This document shows positions 15,622 to 24,362 of a DNA stretch of 42,028 nt, one piece after another. The position numbers and the translations under genes were made by a program. The stretch lies in contig JAGAQH010000010.1 of NCBI GenBank assembly GCA_017622815.1, positions 1 to 42,028 of the forward strand, in the 5' to 3' direction. Position 1 is the first letter of the stretch; every line of letters begins with the position of its first letter. Source of the DNA: Bacteroidaceae bacterium. Lineage in GTDB: Bacteria > Bacteroidota > Bacteroidia > Bacteroidales > Bacteroidaceae. A model generated the notes under the pieces. That model was not told the DNA's origin, ran no database searches, and saw only the letters and a program-made list of their open reading frames with translations.

Positions 15622-17184
15622 ATGGCAGAAAGAAGAGTAAGGGTGCGCTTTGCCCCCAGCCCGACCGGCCCTTTGCATATTGGAGGCGTGCGCACGGCAC
15701 TATATAATTACCTGTTTGCCCGTCAGCATGGCGGCGATTTCATTTTCCGTATCGAGGATACAGATTCCGGACGATTCGTACCCGGAGCAGAGGAGTACAT
15801 TGTGGAGTCCTTCAACTGGCTCGGCGTTAAGTTCGACGAGGGCGTAGGTTTCGGAGGCAACCATGGTCCGTACCGCCAGAGCGAGCGCAGGGACATCTAC
15901 CGCGAGTATGTGAAAGTGCTTCTGGATGCCGGCAAGGCATACATAGCCTTCGATACACCGGAGGAGTTGGATGCGAAGCGTCAGGAAATAGAGAATTTCC
16001 AGTACGATGCCAAGACCCGTGGTATGATGCGCAATTCTCTGACTATGCCCAAGGAGGAGGTGGACGCCTTGATAGAGAGCGGGCATCCCTATGTGGTGCG
16101 TTTCCTGATAGAACCAGGAGAGGACGTGCATGTGGACGACATTATCCGTGGCGATGTGGTCATAAACTCAAGCATTCTGGACGACAAGGTCCTGTACAAG
16201 AGTGCCGATGACCTGCCAACATATCATCTGGCCAATATTGTGGACGACCATCTGATGGAGGTGACACACGTAATCAGAGGCGAGGAGTGGTTGCCCAGTG
16301 CCCCCCTGCACGTTCTGCTGTACCGTGCTTTCGGTTGGGAGGATACCATGCCCCGTTTTGCACACCTGTCTCTGCTGTTGAAGCCCGTAGGCAACGGCAA
16401 ACTGTCCAAGCGCGACGGCGACAAACTCGGTTTCCCCGTCTTCCCCTTGGAGTGGCACGACCCCAAGAGCGGCGAAGTGAGCAGCGGTTATCGCGAGAAG
16501 GGCTATCTGCCCGAGGCAGTGCTGAATTTCCTGGCTCTGCTTGGCTGGAATCCCGGCGAGGAGGGTTCGGAGATGCTGTCTCTGGACGAGATGGTGAAGC
16601 TGTTCGACCTGAGCAAGTGCTCCAAGAACGGAGCCAAGTTTGACTTCGTTAAGGCAGCATGGTTCAACCATCAGTATATGATACGCCGCGAGGACAGCGA
16701 ATGGGCTCCCGAGTTCGGCAAGGTTCTGGCTGCACAAGGCATAGATGCTACGGCAGAGCAGATGACCGAGGTGGTGCGCATGATGAAGATGAAGGTAATC
16801 GAGTATGTGGATGCCCAGGGCAACAAGAAGAAACGTAATATCAGTTTCGTTTCCGACCTGTGGCCGCTGACCAAGTTCTTCTTTGTGGCGCCGACAGACT
16901 TCAACAGGGAAGACAAGTTCGTCAAGAAGAACTGGAAGGAGACAACGGCAGAGGAGATGAAACAGTTTGCATCTGTACTTGAGACCGTGTCCGACTGGAC
17001 GGTAGAGGGCATGAAGGCTATCTGCGACCCATGGGTGGAAGAAAGCGGAGTGAAGCCATGGAACGCATGGCGCGTTTGCCTGGTCGGCGAGGGACAAGGC
17101 CCCGATATGTATGAACTGGCGGCATTCCTGGGCAAGGAGGAGACTCTGCGCAGAATGGCGTTTGCGGTGGAAACACTGAACTGA
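15622..17184 (+). CDS. gltX: glutamyl-tRNA synthetase
   Basis: This 520-residue class I aminoacyl-tRNA synthetase charges tRNA-Glu. The HIGH motif is HIGG in [15 protein letters not shown] (about 11-25); the second signature is KLSKR in [15 protein letters not shown] (about 258-272), in place of KMSKS. The catalytic region has [10 protein letters not shown] and [17 protein letters not shown], characteristic of GluRS rather than GlnRS. The C-terminal part is the anticodon-binding domain. The frame is intact and the length normal. A gap of 22 bp separates it from the next gene, so it may head a three-gene transcription unit (gltX, carbonic-anhydrase-like, M24 peptidase). Confidence 0.97.
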   Translation: MAERRVRVRFAPSPTGPLHIGGVRTALYNYLFARQHGGDFIFRIEDTDSGRFVPGAEEYIVESFNWLGVKFDEGVGFGGNHGPYRQSERRDIYREYVKVLLDAGKAYIAFDTPEELDAKRQEIENFQYDAKTRGMMRNSLTMPKEEVDALIESGHPYVVRFLIEPGEDVHVDDIIRGDVVINSSILDDKVLYKSADDLPTYHLANIVDDHLMEVTHVIRGEEWLPSAPLHVLLYRAFGWEDTMPRFAHLSLLLKPVGNGKLSKRDGDKLGFPVFPLEWHDPKSGEVSSGYREKGYLPEAVLNFLALLGWNPGEEGSEMLSLDEMVKLFDLSKCSKNGAKFDFVKAAWFNHQYMIRREDSEWAPEFGKVLAAQGIDATAEQMTEVVRMMKMKVIEYVDAQGNKKKRNISFVSDLWPLTKFFFVAPTDFNREDKFVKKNWKETTAEEMKQFASVLETVSDWTVEGMKAICDPWVEESGVKPWNAWRVCLVGEGQGPDMYELAAFLGKEETLRRMAFAVETLN

Positions 17185-17206
17185 TAGACCTCAAAAGTAG
17201 AGTGTC

Positions 17207-17788
17207 ATGGCTATAATAAAGACTCTGAAAGGTATGCCTGCCCCCAGGTTCGGCAAGCACTGCTACTTCTCGGAAGGAGCAGTGATAGCCGGTGACGTGG
17301 AGATGGGCGACGATTGCACGGTGTGGTTCAATGCCGTGGTGAGAGGCGATGTGCATTTTATAAAGATAGGCAACAGGACGAACATCCAGGACAACTCGTG
17401 CCTGCACACGCTGAATGGCAAGGCACCATGCATTCTGGGCGACGACGTTACCATAGGTCACTCCGTCACCCTGCACGGATGCGAGATAAAGGACGGCGCT
17501 TTGGTGGGAATGGGCGCTACGGTGCTTGACCATGCCGTGGTGGGCCGTGGCGCTATCGTTGCCGCAGGCGCTCTGGTGCTGAGCAATACCGTTATCGGTG
17601 ACGGCGAACTATGGGCAGGTGTTCCTGCCAAGTTCGTGAAGAAGGTGAATGCCGAGCAGGCACAGGCCCTGAACAAGACCTATGCACGGCACTATATAGA
17701 ATACAGCGACTGGTACAGGGAGGCAGATGCCAATCCCGAGAATACACAAAACGTAACAACGAGTGACGAATATGTCTACCGAGGATAA
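17207..17788 (+). CDS. gamma-class carbonic anhydrase-like hexapeptide protein
   Basis: The 193-residue protein is a left-handed beta helix made of hexapeptide repeats. It reads as the YrdA/CaiE/gamma carbonic anhydrase family: VVRGDVHFIKIGNRTNIQDN (near 45-65), CLHTLNG, then IGHSVTLHGCEIKDGALVGMG. The three histidines in these motifs correspond to the zinc ligands of gamma carbonic anhydrase. The family also includes proteins with no proven anhydrase activity, so CO2 hydration is possible but not shown. Its last 17 bp overlap the start of the next gene, which implies coupled translation. Confidence 0.9.
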   Translation: MAIIKTLKGMPAPRFGKHCYFSEGAVIAGDVEMGDDCTVWFNAVVRGDVHFIKIGNRTNIQDNSCLHTLNGKAPCILGDDVTIGHSVTLHGCEIKDGALVGMGATVLDHAVVGRGAIVAAGALVLSNTVIGDGELWAGVPAKFVKKVNAEQAQALNKTYARHYIEYSDWYREADANPENTQNVTTSDEYVYRG

Positions 17789-19382
17789 ACTCCGTGCCGT
17801 ACGCGAGTGGATGGTGCAGGAAGGGTTGGATGCATTGGTTGTCCCCACGGACGATCCGCATGGTTCCGAGTATCTGGCAGAGCACTGGCAGTGCAGAAAG
17901 TGGCTGACCGGCTTTACCGGCAGCGCCGGAACTGCAGTGGTGACCATGGATGAGGCTTTGCTGTGGACCGACTCACGCTATTGGCTTCAGGCCGAAGAGC
18001 AGTTGGCAGGAACGGAGTTCCGGTTGATGAAGGATGGGCAGGACGTGGATATTCAGGACTGGCTCTCTTCCCATTGCACCAACGTGCGTTGGAGTTATAA
18101 TGCCCCGTTCGACAGGTTGTGGGCAGACCGTCCGCCATTACCCTGCACAAAGGCCTGGATAATGGATGACGAGACGGCAGGCCAGCCGGCCAAGGAGAAA
18201 CTGCAACGGTTGGTCGGCTACCTTTCTGAGAAAGGTCTCTCCGGCATTTATGTGTCTGACCTCGCGGAAGTGGCATGGCTGCTGAACATACGAGGCGGTG
18301 ACATTGCCTATAATCCCTTTGTGATATCCTTCCTGTATGTGTCGGCAGACGGCAATTATGTCATGTATGTGAATGAGGAGCAGGTCTCCGGCATCAAGGA
18401 CTATCTGTGCGGACTGGGAATAAGCATAGCCCCATACGATGAGGAACTTGCCCGCCACAATACGGAAACACCGGTAGCGTTGTGGAAATCCATGAAGAAC
18501 ATGGTTGAGCAGGACGGTTTCCGCCAGGCTCATGTGCGTGATGGTGTGGCTATGGTGCGCTTCCTCGCAAGACTGCAGCAGGCAGTAGATGCTGGGGAGA
18601 AGCTGACGGAACTTTGGGTGGACAGGGAACTGACGTCCCTGCGTGCTGAACAGGAAGGATTCCTGTCGCTGAGTTTCGAGACTATTGCCGGTTTTGCCGC
18701 TCATGGCGCTATAGTGCATTACGAGGCTACGGAGGAAACCGATGCGGAGATTGTTAAAAACGGCCTGCTCCTGTTGGACAGTGGTGCACATTACGACTGC
18801 GGAACTACAGACATTACCCGTACAATAGCCATAGGGGAGCCAACGGAGGAGGAGAAGCGTGTCTATACGCTGGTTCTGAAAGGACATCTGCAGTTACAGG
18901 CGATGCATTTCCCGGAAGGCACTACCGGTCTGCAACTTGATACGGCGGCCCGTGCACCGATGTGGCGCGAAGGATATGATTTCGGTCATGGCACGGGACA
19001 TGGTGTGGGTCATGTGCTCGGAGTGCACGAAGGCCCGGTACAGATAAGGAAGAACTGTCGTGTTGATACTGTGTTGCCAATCCTTGCAGGTCAGGTTATA
19101 ACGGACGAGCCCGGAATATATGTTCCCGGTAAGTTCGGAGTGCGCATAGAGAACTGTCTGTTGAGCGTGCCTGCTCGGGAAAGCGAGTTCGGCACTTTCC
19201 TTAAGTTCGAACCCTTGACGCTGTGCCCGTATGACAGGGCATTGGTGGCTGTGGAGATGCTTACAGACGATGAGCGCAAATGGATAGACGATTATCATGC
19301 AAAGGTGCACGAAACCTTGTGCCCGCTGCTTGAAAGCGAGACTGAAAGGTTGTGGCTGAAGCAGGCTACGGCACCTATATGA
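17772..19382 (+). CDS. Xaa-Pro aminopeptidase, M24 family
   Basis: The 536-residue cytoplasmic metallopeptidase removes an N-terminal residue from a peptide whose second residue is proline. It has two creatinase/aminopeptidase N-terminal-type domains (about 1-290) and a pita-bread C-terminal domain. The five metal ligands are visible: D336 and D347 (LLLDSGAHYDCGTTDITRT), H410 (GTGHGVGH), E446 (ITDEPGIYV) and E460 (VRIENCLL). The ATG at 17772 is preferred; a GTG at 17763 in frame is an alternative. It overlaps the upstream gene by 17 bp. It is an ordinary member of the long bacterial/eukaryotic-like APP branch. Confidence 0.95.
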   Translation: MSTEDKLRAVREWMVQEGLDALVVPTDDPHGSEYLAEHWQCRKWLTGFTGSAGTAVVTMDEALLWTDSRYWLQAEEQLAGTEFRLMKDGQDVDIQDWLSSHCTNVRWSYNAPFDRLWADRPPLPCTKAWIMDDETAGQPAKEKLQRLVGYLSEKGLSGIYVSDLAEVAWLLNIRGGDIAYNPFVISFLYVSADGNYVMYVNEEQVSGIKDYLCGLGISIAPYDEELARHNTETPVALWKSMKNMVEQDGFRQAHVRDGVAMVRFLARLQQAVDAGEKLTELWVDRELTSLRAEQEGFLSLSFETIAGFAAHGAIVHYEATEETDAEIVKNGLLLLDSGAHYDCGTTDITRTIAIGEPTEEEKRVYTLVLKGHLQLQAMHFPEGTTGLQLDTAARAPMWREGYDFGHGTGHGVGHVLGVHEGPVQIRKNCRVDTVLPILAGQVITDEPGIYVPGKFGVRIENCLLSVPARESEFGTFLKFEPLTLCPYDRALVAVEMLTDDERKWIDDYHAKVHETLCPLLESETERLWLKQATAPI

Positions 19383-19468
19383 ACGTCTTTTGTCAATCAA
19401 GCATGGCAAAAGACCGGCTGAAGAACTAAAAACTTGATGGTGTTGTTGCTTTATTTAGTAAAAAATAC

Positions 19469-19476
19469 TATCTTTG
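19469..19476 (+). promoter_or_regulatory. promoter -7 box of mdh
   Basis: TATCTTTG lies 41 bp before the mdh start. A partial TTG occurs near 19446, about 20 nt upstream, as a weak -33. The gap before it (19383-19468) shows no other feature. Confidence 0.55.
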
Positions 19477-19517
19477 TTCGGAGTAAACAATCACTTAAAC
19501 ACTTAATACTTTAAATT

Positions 19518-20510
19518 ATGGCTTTTTTAACTGACGAGAAACTTCTTATTGTTGGTGCCGGCGGTATGATCGGTTCTAACATGGTGCAGAGTGCTTTGAT
19601 GCTGGGCCTGACTCCCAACATCTGCTTGTATGATATCTTCGAACCCGGTGTTCATGGTGTGGCCGATGAAATGGCGCACTGCGGTTTCCCCGGTGCAAAC
19701 ATCACCTGGACCACTAACCCCGAGGAGGCATTCACCGGTGCCAAGTACATCGTTTCTTCTGGTGGCGCTCCCCGTAAGGAGGGCATGACCCGTGAGGATC
19801 TGTTGAAGGGCAACTGCCAGATTGCCGCTGAGTTCGGTGATTTCATCAAGAAGTACTGCCCCGATGTGAAGCATGTGGTTGTTATCTTCAACCCTGCCGA
19901 CGTTACTGCTCTTACAGCTCTGATCCACTCAGGTCTGAAGCCCAACCAGCTGACTTCTCTGGCTGCTCTCGACTCTACACGTCTGCAGCAGGCTTTGGCC
20001 AAGGAGTTCGGTGTTCAGCAGGATAAGGTTACCGGTGCCAAGACCTATGGCGGTCATGGTGAGCAGATGGCTGTGTTCGCTTCTCAGGTTAAGATCGACG
20101 GCAAGCCTTTGGCAGAAATGGGTCTTTCAGAGGAGCGTTGGGCTGAAATCAAGCACAATACCGTTCAGGGCGGTTCAAACATCATCAAGTTGCGTGGCCG
20201 TAGCTCATTCCAGAGCCCCTCTTACTGCGCCATCAAGATGATTGAGGCTGCTATGGGTGGTGAACCCTACACTCTGCCTGCTGGTTGCTATGTTAACAGC
20301 GAGGAACTGGGCTACAAGAATGTGATGATGGCTATGCCCACCACTATCGATGCCGACGGTGTTCACTATGTTGCACCCCAGGGTACTGCAGAGGAAATGG
20401 CTGCATTGCAGTCTTCTGTTGAGCACTTGGGCAAGATGCGTGACGAGATCATCGCTCTGGGCATCATCCCCGCAGTTGAGGATTGGACAAAGGAGAATCC
20501 CAACCTGTAA
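19518..20510 (+). CDS. mdh: malate dehydrogenase
   Basis: This 330-residue NAD-dependent dehydrogenase interconverts malate and oxaloacetate. The Rossmann signature GAGGMIGSNM is at 13-22, and the active-site region includes ALDSTRL (Arg that binds the substrate) and GGHGEQM with the catalytic His. In anaerobic Bacteroidales it usually runs in the reductive direction toward fumarate and succinate; that is family knowledge, not seen here. The GTxGGH pattern and overall length match the Bacteroidales Mdh. The codons favour GGT, CGT and GTT, as in the translation genes downstream, suggesting high expression. It has its own promoter and terminator. Confidence 0.95.
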   Translation: MAFLTDEKLLIVGAGGMIGSNMVQSALMLGLTPNICLYDIFEPGVHGVADEMAHCGFPGANITWTTNPEEAFTGAKYIVSSGGAPRKEGMTREDLLKGNCQIAAEFGDFIKKYCPDVKHVVVIFNPADVTALTALIHSGLKPNQLTSLAALDSTRLQQALAKEFGVQQDKVTGAKTYGGHGEQMAVFASQVKIDGKPLAEMGLSEERWAEIKHNTVQGGSNIIKLRGRSSFQSPSYCAIKMIEAAMGGEPYTLPAGCYVNSEELGYKNVMMAMPTTIDADGVHYVAPQGTAEEMAALQSSVEHLGKMRDEIIALGIIPAVEDWTKENPNL

Positions 20511-20557
20511 TCTCGCCTTAGAGAAAATACACCTTATATATAATATATATGGTAACG

Positions 20558-20592
20558 AGGCTGTGTCATGATTGTGGCACAGCCTTTATTTT
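20558..20592 (+). terminator. rho-independent terminator after mdh
   Basis: AGGCTGTG (20558-20565) pairs with CACAGCCT (20578-20585), followed by TTATTTT. Confidence 0.75.
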
Positions 20593-20600
20593 GCTCCTTG

Positions 20601-20761
20601 TTGAGGATAAGGATGAGCCATCCGGAGAGCAAGGACGAGCCACCGAGGGTGACAAGGACGAGTCACCGAGGGTGACAGGGGCGAGTCACCGAGGGTGACA
20701 AAGACGAGTCATCCGGGATGACAAAGATGAGTCATCCGGGAATGCAAACGCGAGTCGTCGG
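20601..20761. repeat. seven tandem 23-bp units with covarying hairpins
   Basis: Seven end-to-end copies, exactly 23 bp each, at 20601, 20624, 20647, 20670, 20693, 20716 and 20739. Copies 3 and 4 can fold GTCACC-GAG-GGTGAC across the unit boundary. Copies 5 and 6 fold GTCATCC-G-GGATGAC, in which changes on one arm are matched on the other; the outer copies have decayed. No protein frame runs through it. There are no spacers, so it is not a CRISPR array. Confidence 0.85.
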
Positions 20762-20764
20762 GAG

Positions 20765-20797
20765 GTTATAATCGTTCTCCCATGTTACAATCGTTCT
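20765..20797. promoter_or_regulatory. direct repeat GTTAYAATCGTTCT upstream of rpsU
   Basis: GTTATAATCGTTCT (20765-20778) and GTTACAATCGTTCT (20784-20797) are 14-mers with one difference, starting 19 bp apart. They lie about 40 bp ahead of the rpsU -33 box, on nearly the same helix face if the helix repeat is about 10 bp. This is a plausible activator site or an unrelated repeat. Confidence 0.4.
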
Positions 20798-20835
20798 GTC
20801 CCGGCGGGGCTTTTTGTAAATTTTCCCTAAAATCC

Positions 20836-20866
20836 TTTGCCACTTCATAAAAAGGTCGTACCTTTG
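20836..20866 (+). promoter_or_regulatory. rpsU promoter, consensus Bacteroidota type
   Basis: TTTG (20836-20839), 19-nt spacer, TACCTTTG (20859-20866): an exact match to the Bacteroidota housekeeping promoter pattern, 52 bp ahead of the rpsU ATG. It sits at the end of the 408-bp mdh-rpsU gap. Confidence 0.85.
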
Positions 20867-20918
20867 CGCCGCAAAATGCACTTTTGCATAACATTAACTA
20901 ATTCATAAAATTAAAACA

Positions 20919-21110
20919 ATGATTGTAGTACCTGTAAAAGAAGGTGAGAACATTGAGCGCGCGTTGAAGAAGTTCAAGCGTAAGTTTGAAAAGACTGGTG
21001 TCGTTAAGGAGCTTCGTGCTCGTCAGCAGTTTGACAAGCCCTCTGTTAAGAACCGTCTGAAGATGGAGCGTGCTATCTATGTACAGCAGCTTCAGCGTGT
21101 AGAGGACTAA
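20919..21110 (+). CDS. rpsU: 30S ribosomal protein S21
   Basis: The 63-residue basic protein is bS21: MIVVPVKEGENIERALKKFK opens it, and the C-terminal part is KRKFEKTGVVKELRARQQF followed by a conserved KPSVKNRLKMER. bS21 sits near the 3' end of 16S rRNA on the small subunit and in Bacteroidota takes part in hiding the anti-Shine-Dalgarno sequence. Length is typical. Together with xerC and hpf it begins the large translation block, although xerC has its own promoter. Confidence 0.96.
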   Translation: MIVVPVKEGENIERALKKFKRKFEKTGVVKELRARQQFDKPSVKNRLKMERAIYVQQLQRVED

Positions 21111-21158
21111 TCCTGCGCATCTAAAGTATTAAAGAAGTTTAATTTTTGAGGCATCCCT

Positions 21159-21189
21159 TTTGAAGTTGCCGAAAAAATGTCTATCTTTA
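21159..21189 (+). promoter_or_regulatory. xerC promoter
   Basis: TTTG (21159-21162), 19-nt spacer, TATCTTTA (21182-21189), a near-consensus Bacteroidota promoter 29 bp before xerC. Confidence 0.65.
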
Positions 21190-21217
21190 TCCTCAGAAAA
21201 GCATTAGAGGAAACCAA

Positions 21218-22114
21218 ATGGACGCCTGGCTTGAGGAATTTGTCGCTTATCTGAGATACGAACGTAATTACAGCGAACTTACGGTAGTATCCTATAGCGG
21301 TAGCTTGAAAGCGTTTGAGCTATACTACAAATCCTTAGAAGAAGAACTGTCCTGGACTACGGTCACATCGGATGTGGTCCGTTCGTGGATGGTCAGCCTG
21401 CTTGATGACGGGCTTTCCCCGTCCGGTGTATGCCCTAAACTGAGCGCAGTGAAATCGTTCTATCGTTTTTTGCTGAAGCGAGGTCTGATTACAACTGATC
21501 CTGCCCATAGTGTCAGTGCACCAAAGAAGGGCAAGCCCTTGCCGTACTTCGTCAGAGAGACGGATATGAACCGGCTTTTGGATGATCTGGAATTTCCGGA
21601 TTCGTTTGAAGGAAGGCGTGACAAGGCAATGGTCAGTATGCTGTACTTGACAGGCATGCGTGCGGCAGAGTTGCTTGCCCTGGACTTGGCAGATGTGGAC
21701 TTGCACAATGCCGTGGCCAGTGTTGTGGGAAAACGAAACAAGCAACGGCTTATTCCCCTGCTTCCGGAGTTGGTTCGTGAAATAGAGAACTATCTGCCGG
21801 CGAGGGAGCAAGTCCTGAAAGACAAACCGGAGACTCCCGCATTGTTTGTGGAGGCACGGACAGGAAGACGCATAGGCTATCCCAAGTTACGCGCAGTTGT
21901 GCGAGAAACGTTGGCTAACGTCACCCTACAGTCAAAGCGCAGTCCGCATGTATTGCGACACAGTTTCGCAACCTCGATGCTTAATAATTCTGCAGATCTT
22001 CAGTCAGTGAAAGAACTGCTTGGGCATGAAAGCCTGAAGACAACGGCTATATATACCCATACTACGTTCGAAGAGCTGAAGAAAATGTATAACCAGGCTC
22101 ACCCCCGAGCCTAA
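21218..22114 (+). CDS. xerC: tyrosine recombinase XerC family
   Basis: The 298-residue site-specific recombinase has an N-terminal SAM-like DNA-binding domain (about 1-90) and a C-terminal catalytic domain. The catalytic arginine is R148 (TGMRAAELL), the lysine is in GKRNKQRLIPL, the HxxR is SPHVLRHSFATSML, and the second histidine and tyrosine are in LLGHESLKTTAIYTH (Tyr near 279). XerC with XerD resolves chromosome dimers at dif. Whether this is XerC or XerD cannot be told from one sequence; the position beside rpsU and hpf is the usual place for the Bacteroidales copy. It ends 17 bp before hpf and is probably co-transcribed with it. Confidence 0.93.
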   Translation: MDAWLEEFVAYLRYERNYSELTVVSYSGSLKAFELYYKSLEEELSWTTVTSDVVRSWMVSLLDDGLSPSGVCPKLSAVKSFYRFLLKRGLITTDPAHSVSAPKKGKPLPYFVRETDMNRLLDDLEFPDSFEGRRDKAMVSMLYLTGMRAAELLALDLADVDLHNAVASVVGKRNKQRLIPLLPELVREIENYLPAREQVLKDKPETPALFVEARTGRRIGYPKLRAVVRETLANVTLQSKRSPHVLRHSFATSMLNNSADLQSVKELLGHESLKTTAIYTHTTFEELKKMYNQAHPRA

Positions 22115-22131
22115 AAGAAAAAGGAGGAATT

Positions 22132-22419
22132 ATGGACATTAGAATCAAGGCGATTCACTTTGACGTGAATGAGAGACTTCATGACTTCATCGAAAAGAAG
22201 GTCGGAAAACTGGGACGCTTCGCTGGCGAAATAGGAAAGGTAGAGGTGTCATTGAAGGTCGTTAAGCCTGAGACTGCTATGAACAAGCAGGTTGATATCA
22301 AGGCTGATGTTCCGGGTAGGAGTTTGTTCGCTTCCGAAACATGCGACACATTTGAAGAAGCAATAGATAGAACGTGCGAAATACTGGAGCGCCAGATAGA
22401 AAAGCACAAAAATAAGTAG
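22132..22419 (+). CDS. hpf: ribosome hibernation-promoting factor, short HPF/RaiA type
   Basis: The 95-residue protein is the short form of HPF/RaiA (YfiA): MDIRIKAIHFDVNERLHDFI, then KLGRFAGEIGKVEVSLK and a helix near the C-terminus. It binds the 30S decoding region in stationary phase and stops translation. There is no long-HPF C-terminal dimerisation domain, which suggests that 100S dimers here would depend on another factor. A Shine-Dalgarno-like AAAGGAGGAA precedes the start, strikingly strong for a Bacteroidota gene. Confidence 0.93.
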   Translation: MDIRIKAIHFDVNERLHDFIEKKVGKLGRFAGEIGKVEVSLKVVKPETAMNKQVDIKADVPGRSLFASETCDTFEEAIDRTCEILERQIEKHKNK

Positions 22420-22446
22420 ACTAAGCGCTAAAAACTTGCAAAAGTT

Positions 22447-22478
22447 TTGGCGGTTTCAAAAAATATGCCTAATTTTGC
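22447..22478 (+). promoter_or_regulatory. promoter of the tRNA-tuf operon
   Basis: TTTG (22447-22450), 20-nt spacer, TAATTTTG (22471-22478), 18 bp ahead of tRNA-Tyr. Confidence 0.75.
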
Positions 22479-22495
22479 ATCCGCAAATAGGCAAT

Positions 22496-22578
22496 GGGTA
22501 GTTACCAGAGTGGCCAAATGGGGCAGACTGTAAATCTGCTGGCTTACGCCTTCGGTGGTTCGAATCCATCACTACCCA
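22496..22578 (+). tRNA. tRNA-Tyr (GTA)
   Basis: Class II tRNA with acceptor GGGTAGT/ACTACCC, anticodon loop CTGTAAA reading GTA and a long variable arm (GGCTTACGCC...). The discriminator is A; CCA is not encoded. First of three tRNAs ahead of tuf, the standard Bacteroidales layout. Confidence 0.95.
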
Positions 22579-22610
22579 CCTCTTTCAAAGACGTATATAT
22601 AATAAGGTAT

Positions 22611-22683
22611 GCGGAAGTAGCTCAGTCGATAGAGCACTAGCCTTCCAAGCTGGGGGTCGCGGGTTTGAGCCCCGTCTTCCGCT
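22611..22683 (+). tRNA. tRNA-Gly (TCC)
   Basis: Acceptor GCGGAAG/CTTCCGC, anticodon TCC in CCTTCCAAGC, TTC arm GGGTTTGAGCCC; discriminator T, no encoded CCA. 32 bp after tRNA-Tyr. Confidence 0.95.
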
Positions 22684-22703
22684 CTAAGGAAAGAGGGAAT
22701 GTT

Positions 22704-22775
<72 letters not shown>

Positions 22776-22822
22776 CAATTTTTGTGAGACATCAAATAAT
22801 TTAATAAATACTAACTACCGCT

Positions 22823-24004
22823 ATGGCAAAAGAAAAATTTGAACGTACCAAACCCCATGTAAACATCGGTACTATCGGTCACGTTGACCACGGTAAGACT
22901 ACTCTGACTGCCGCTATTACTACTGTATTGGCTAGCAGAGGTCTTTCTGAGAAGAAGAGCTTCGACCAGATTGACAATGCTCCCGAGGAGAAGGAGCGTG
23001 GTATTACTATTAACACCTCTCACGTTGAGTACGAGACCGCTAAGCGTCACTATGCTCACGTTGACTGCCCTGGTCACGCCGACTATGTAAAGAACATGGT
23101 AACTGGTGCTGCTCAGATGGACGGTGCTATCATCGTTTGTGCTGCTACTGATGGTCCTATGCCTCAGACTCGTGAGCACATCCTGTTGGCTCGTCAGGTA
23201 AACGTTCCCCGTCTGGTTGTGTTCCTGAACAAGTGTGACATGGTTGAGGACGAGGAGATGCTGGAGCTCGTTGAGATGGAAATGGGTGAGCTGCTCGCTC
23301 AGTATGAGTTCGAGGAGGATACTCCTATTATCCGTGGTTCTGCTCTGGGTGCTCTGAATGGTGTTGCTCAGTGGGAGGACAAGGTAATGGAGCTGATGGA
23401 CGCATGTGACACCTGGATTCAGGAGCCCGAGCGTGCTGTTGACAAGCCCTTCTTGATGCCCGTTGAGGACGTGTTCTCAATTACTGGTCGTGGTACCGTT
23501 GCTACCGGTCGTATCGAGACTGGTGTTGTTAAGGTAGGCGACGAGGTTCAGATCCTGGGTCTGGGTGAGGACAAGAAGTCTGTTATCACTGGTGTTGAGA
23601 TGTTCCGCAAGTTGCTGGATCAGGGTGAGGCTGGTGACAACGTAGGTCTGTTGCTCCGTGGTATCGACAAGCAGGAGATCAAGCGTGGTATGGTTATCAC
23701 ACACCCCGGTGTAATCAAGCCCCACAAGAGCTTCAAGGCTTCTATCTATGTACTGAAGAAGGAAGAGGGTGGTCGTCATACTCCTTTCGGCAACAAGTAT
23801 CGTCCTCAGTTCTATCTGCGTACTATGGACTGTACCGGTGAGATCCACCTGCCCGAGGGTATCGAGATGGTAATGCCCGGTGATAACGTAGAGATCAACG
23901 TTGAGTTGATTTACGCTGTTGCTCTGAACGTAGGTCTGCGTTTCGCTATCCGTGAGGGTGGTCGCACCGTAGGTTCTGGTCAGATTACCGAAATCCTCGA
24001 CTAA
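22823..24004 (+). CDS. tuf: translation elongation factor Tu
   Basis: EF-Tu (393 residues) carries aminoacyl-tRNA to the ribosome as a GTPase. The P-loop GHVDHGKTT (19-27), effector region [17 protein letters not shown] near 80 and [10 protein letters not shown] near 134 are all intact, and domains 2 and 3 follow normally through [12 protein letters not shown]. Length matches the family. Extreme preference for GGT, CGT and AAG codons indicates very high expression. It follows the three tRNAs and precedes tRNA-Trp and secE. Confidence 0.99.
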   Translation: MAKEKFERTKPHVNIGTIGHVDHGKTTLTAAITTVLASRGLSEKKSFDQIDNAPEEKERGITINTSHVEYETAKRHYAHVDCPGHADYVKNMVTGAAQMDGAIIVCAATDGPMPQTREHILLARQVNVPRLVVFLNKCDMVEDEEMLELVEMEMGELLAQYEFEEDTPIIRGSALGALNGVAQWEDKVMELMDACDTWIQEPERAVDKPFLMPVEDVFSITGRGTVATGRIETGVVKVGDEVQILGLGEDKKSVITGVEMFRKLLDQGEAGDNVGLLLRGIDKQEIKRGMVITHPGVIKPHKSFKASIYVLKKEEGGRHTPFGNKYRPQFYLRTMDCTGEIHLPEGIEMVMPGDNVEINVELIYAVALNVGLRFAIREGGRTVGSGQITEILD

Positions 24005-24028
24005 TCACAGGTTAGACGAATAAAAATG

Positions 24029-24054
24029 GAGTCCTGCCAGTAATGGTGGGACTC
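24029..24054 (+). other. hairpin between tuf and tRNA-Trp
   Basis: GAGTCCTGCCA (24029-24039) pairs with TGGTGGGACTC (24044-24054, two G-U pairs) around GTAA. Five bases later tRNA-Trp begins. There is no long T-run, so it may be an RNA processing or weak attenuation structure. Confidence 0.45.
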
Positions 24055-24059
24055 TATCT

Positions 24060-24132
24060 ACGGGAATAGCTCAGTTGGTAGAGCACTGGTCTCCAAAACC
24101 AGGTGTCGGGAGTTCGAGCCTCTCTTCCCGTG
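24060..24132 (+). tRNA. tRNA-Trp (CCA)
   Basis: Acceptor ACGGGAA/TTCCCGT, anticodon CCA in GTCTCCAAAAC, TTC arm GAGTTCGAGCCTC; discriminator G. Typical position between tuf and secE. Confidence 0.95.
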
Positions 24133-24149
24133 CTATAAAAGATAGGAAA

Positions 24150-24344
24150 ATGCATAGCATAATAAATTATTGCAAGAATTCATACGAAGAACTTGTGCAT
24201 AAAACCACTTGGCCTTCGCGTAAGGAACTTACAGGTAGCGCTGTTGTTGTTTTAATTGCTTCCCTCTGCATCGCGCTGGTTGTATTTGCCATGGACTCTG
24301 TATTCCAGACTGGAATGGAGTTCATTTATGACATTCTGGGCTAA
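24150..24344 (+). CDS. secE: preprotein translocase subunit SecE
   Basis: The 64-residue single-span membrane protein is the short SecE found in Bacteroidota. After a cytoplasmic amphipathic part with the family pattern SYEELVHKTTWPSRKEL comes one membrane helix (about 29-50, SAVVVLIASLCIALVVFAMDS). It stabilises SecY in the general protein-export channel. An open frame extends upstream to 24075, but that part lies within tRNA-Trp and is not protein-like, so the ATG at 24150 is used. nusG follows after 18 bp. Confidence 0.95.
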   Translation: MHSIINYCKNSYEELVHKTTWPSRKELTGSAVVVLIASLCIALVVFAMDSVFQTGMEFIYDILG

Positions 24345-24362
24345 TCTTTAAAACTGTTAGGA

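Noticed and set aside
20601-20761. 23-bp array as a CRISPR or as a repeat-protein gene
   Set aside because: The copies are directly adjacent with no spacer and the array has no conserved open frame (23 is not a multiple of 3).
24075-24149. N-terminal extension of SecE
   Set aside because: It reads through tRNA-Trp and has no SecE-like sequence.
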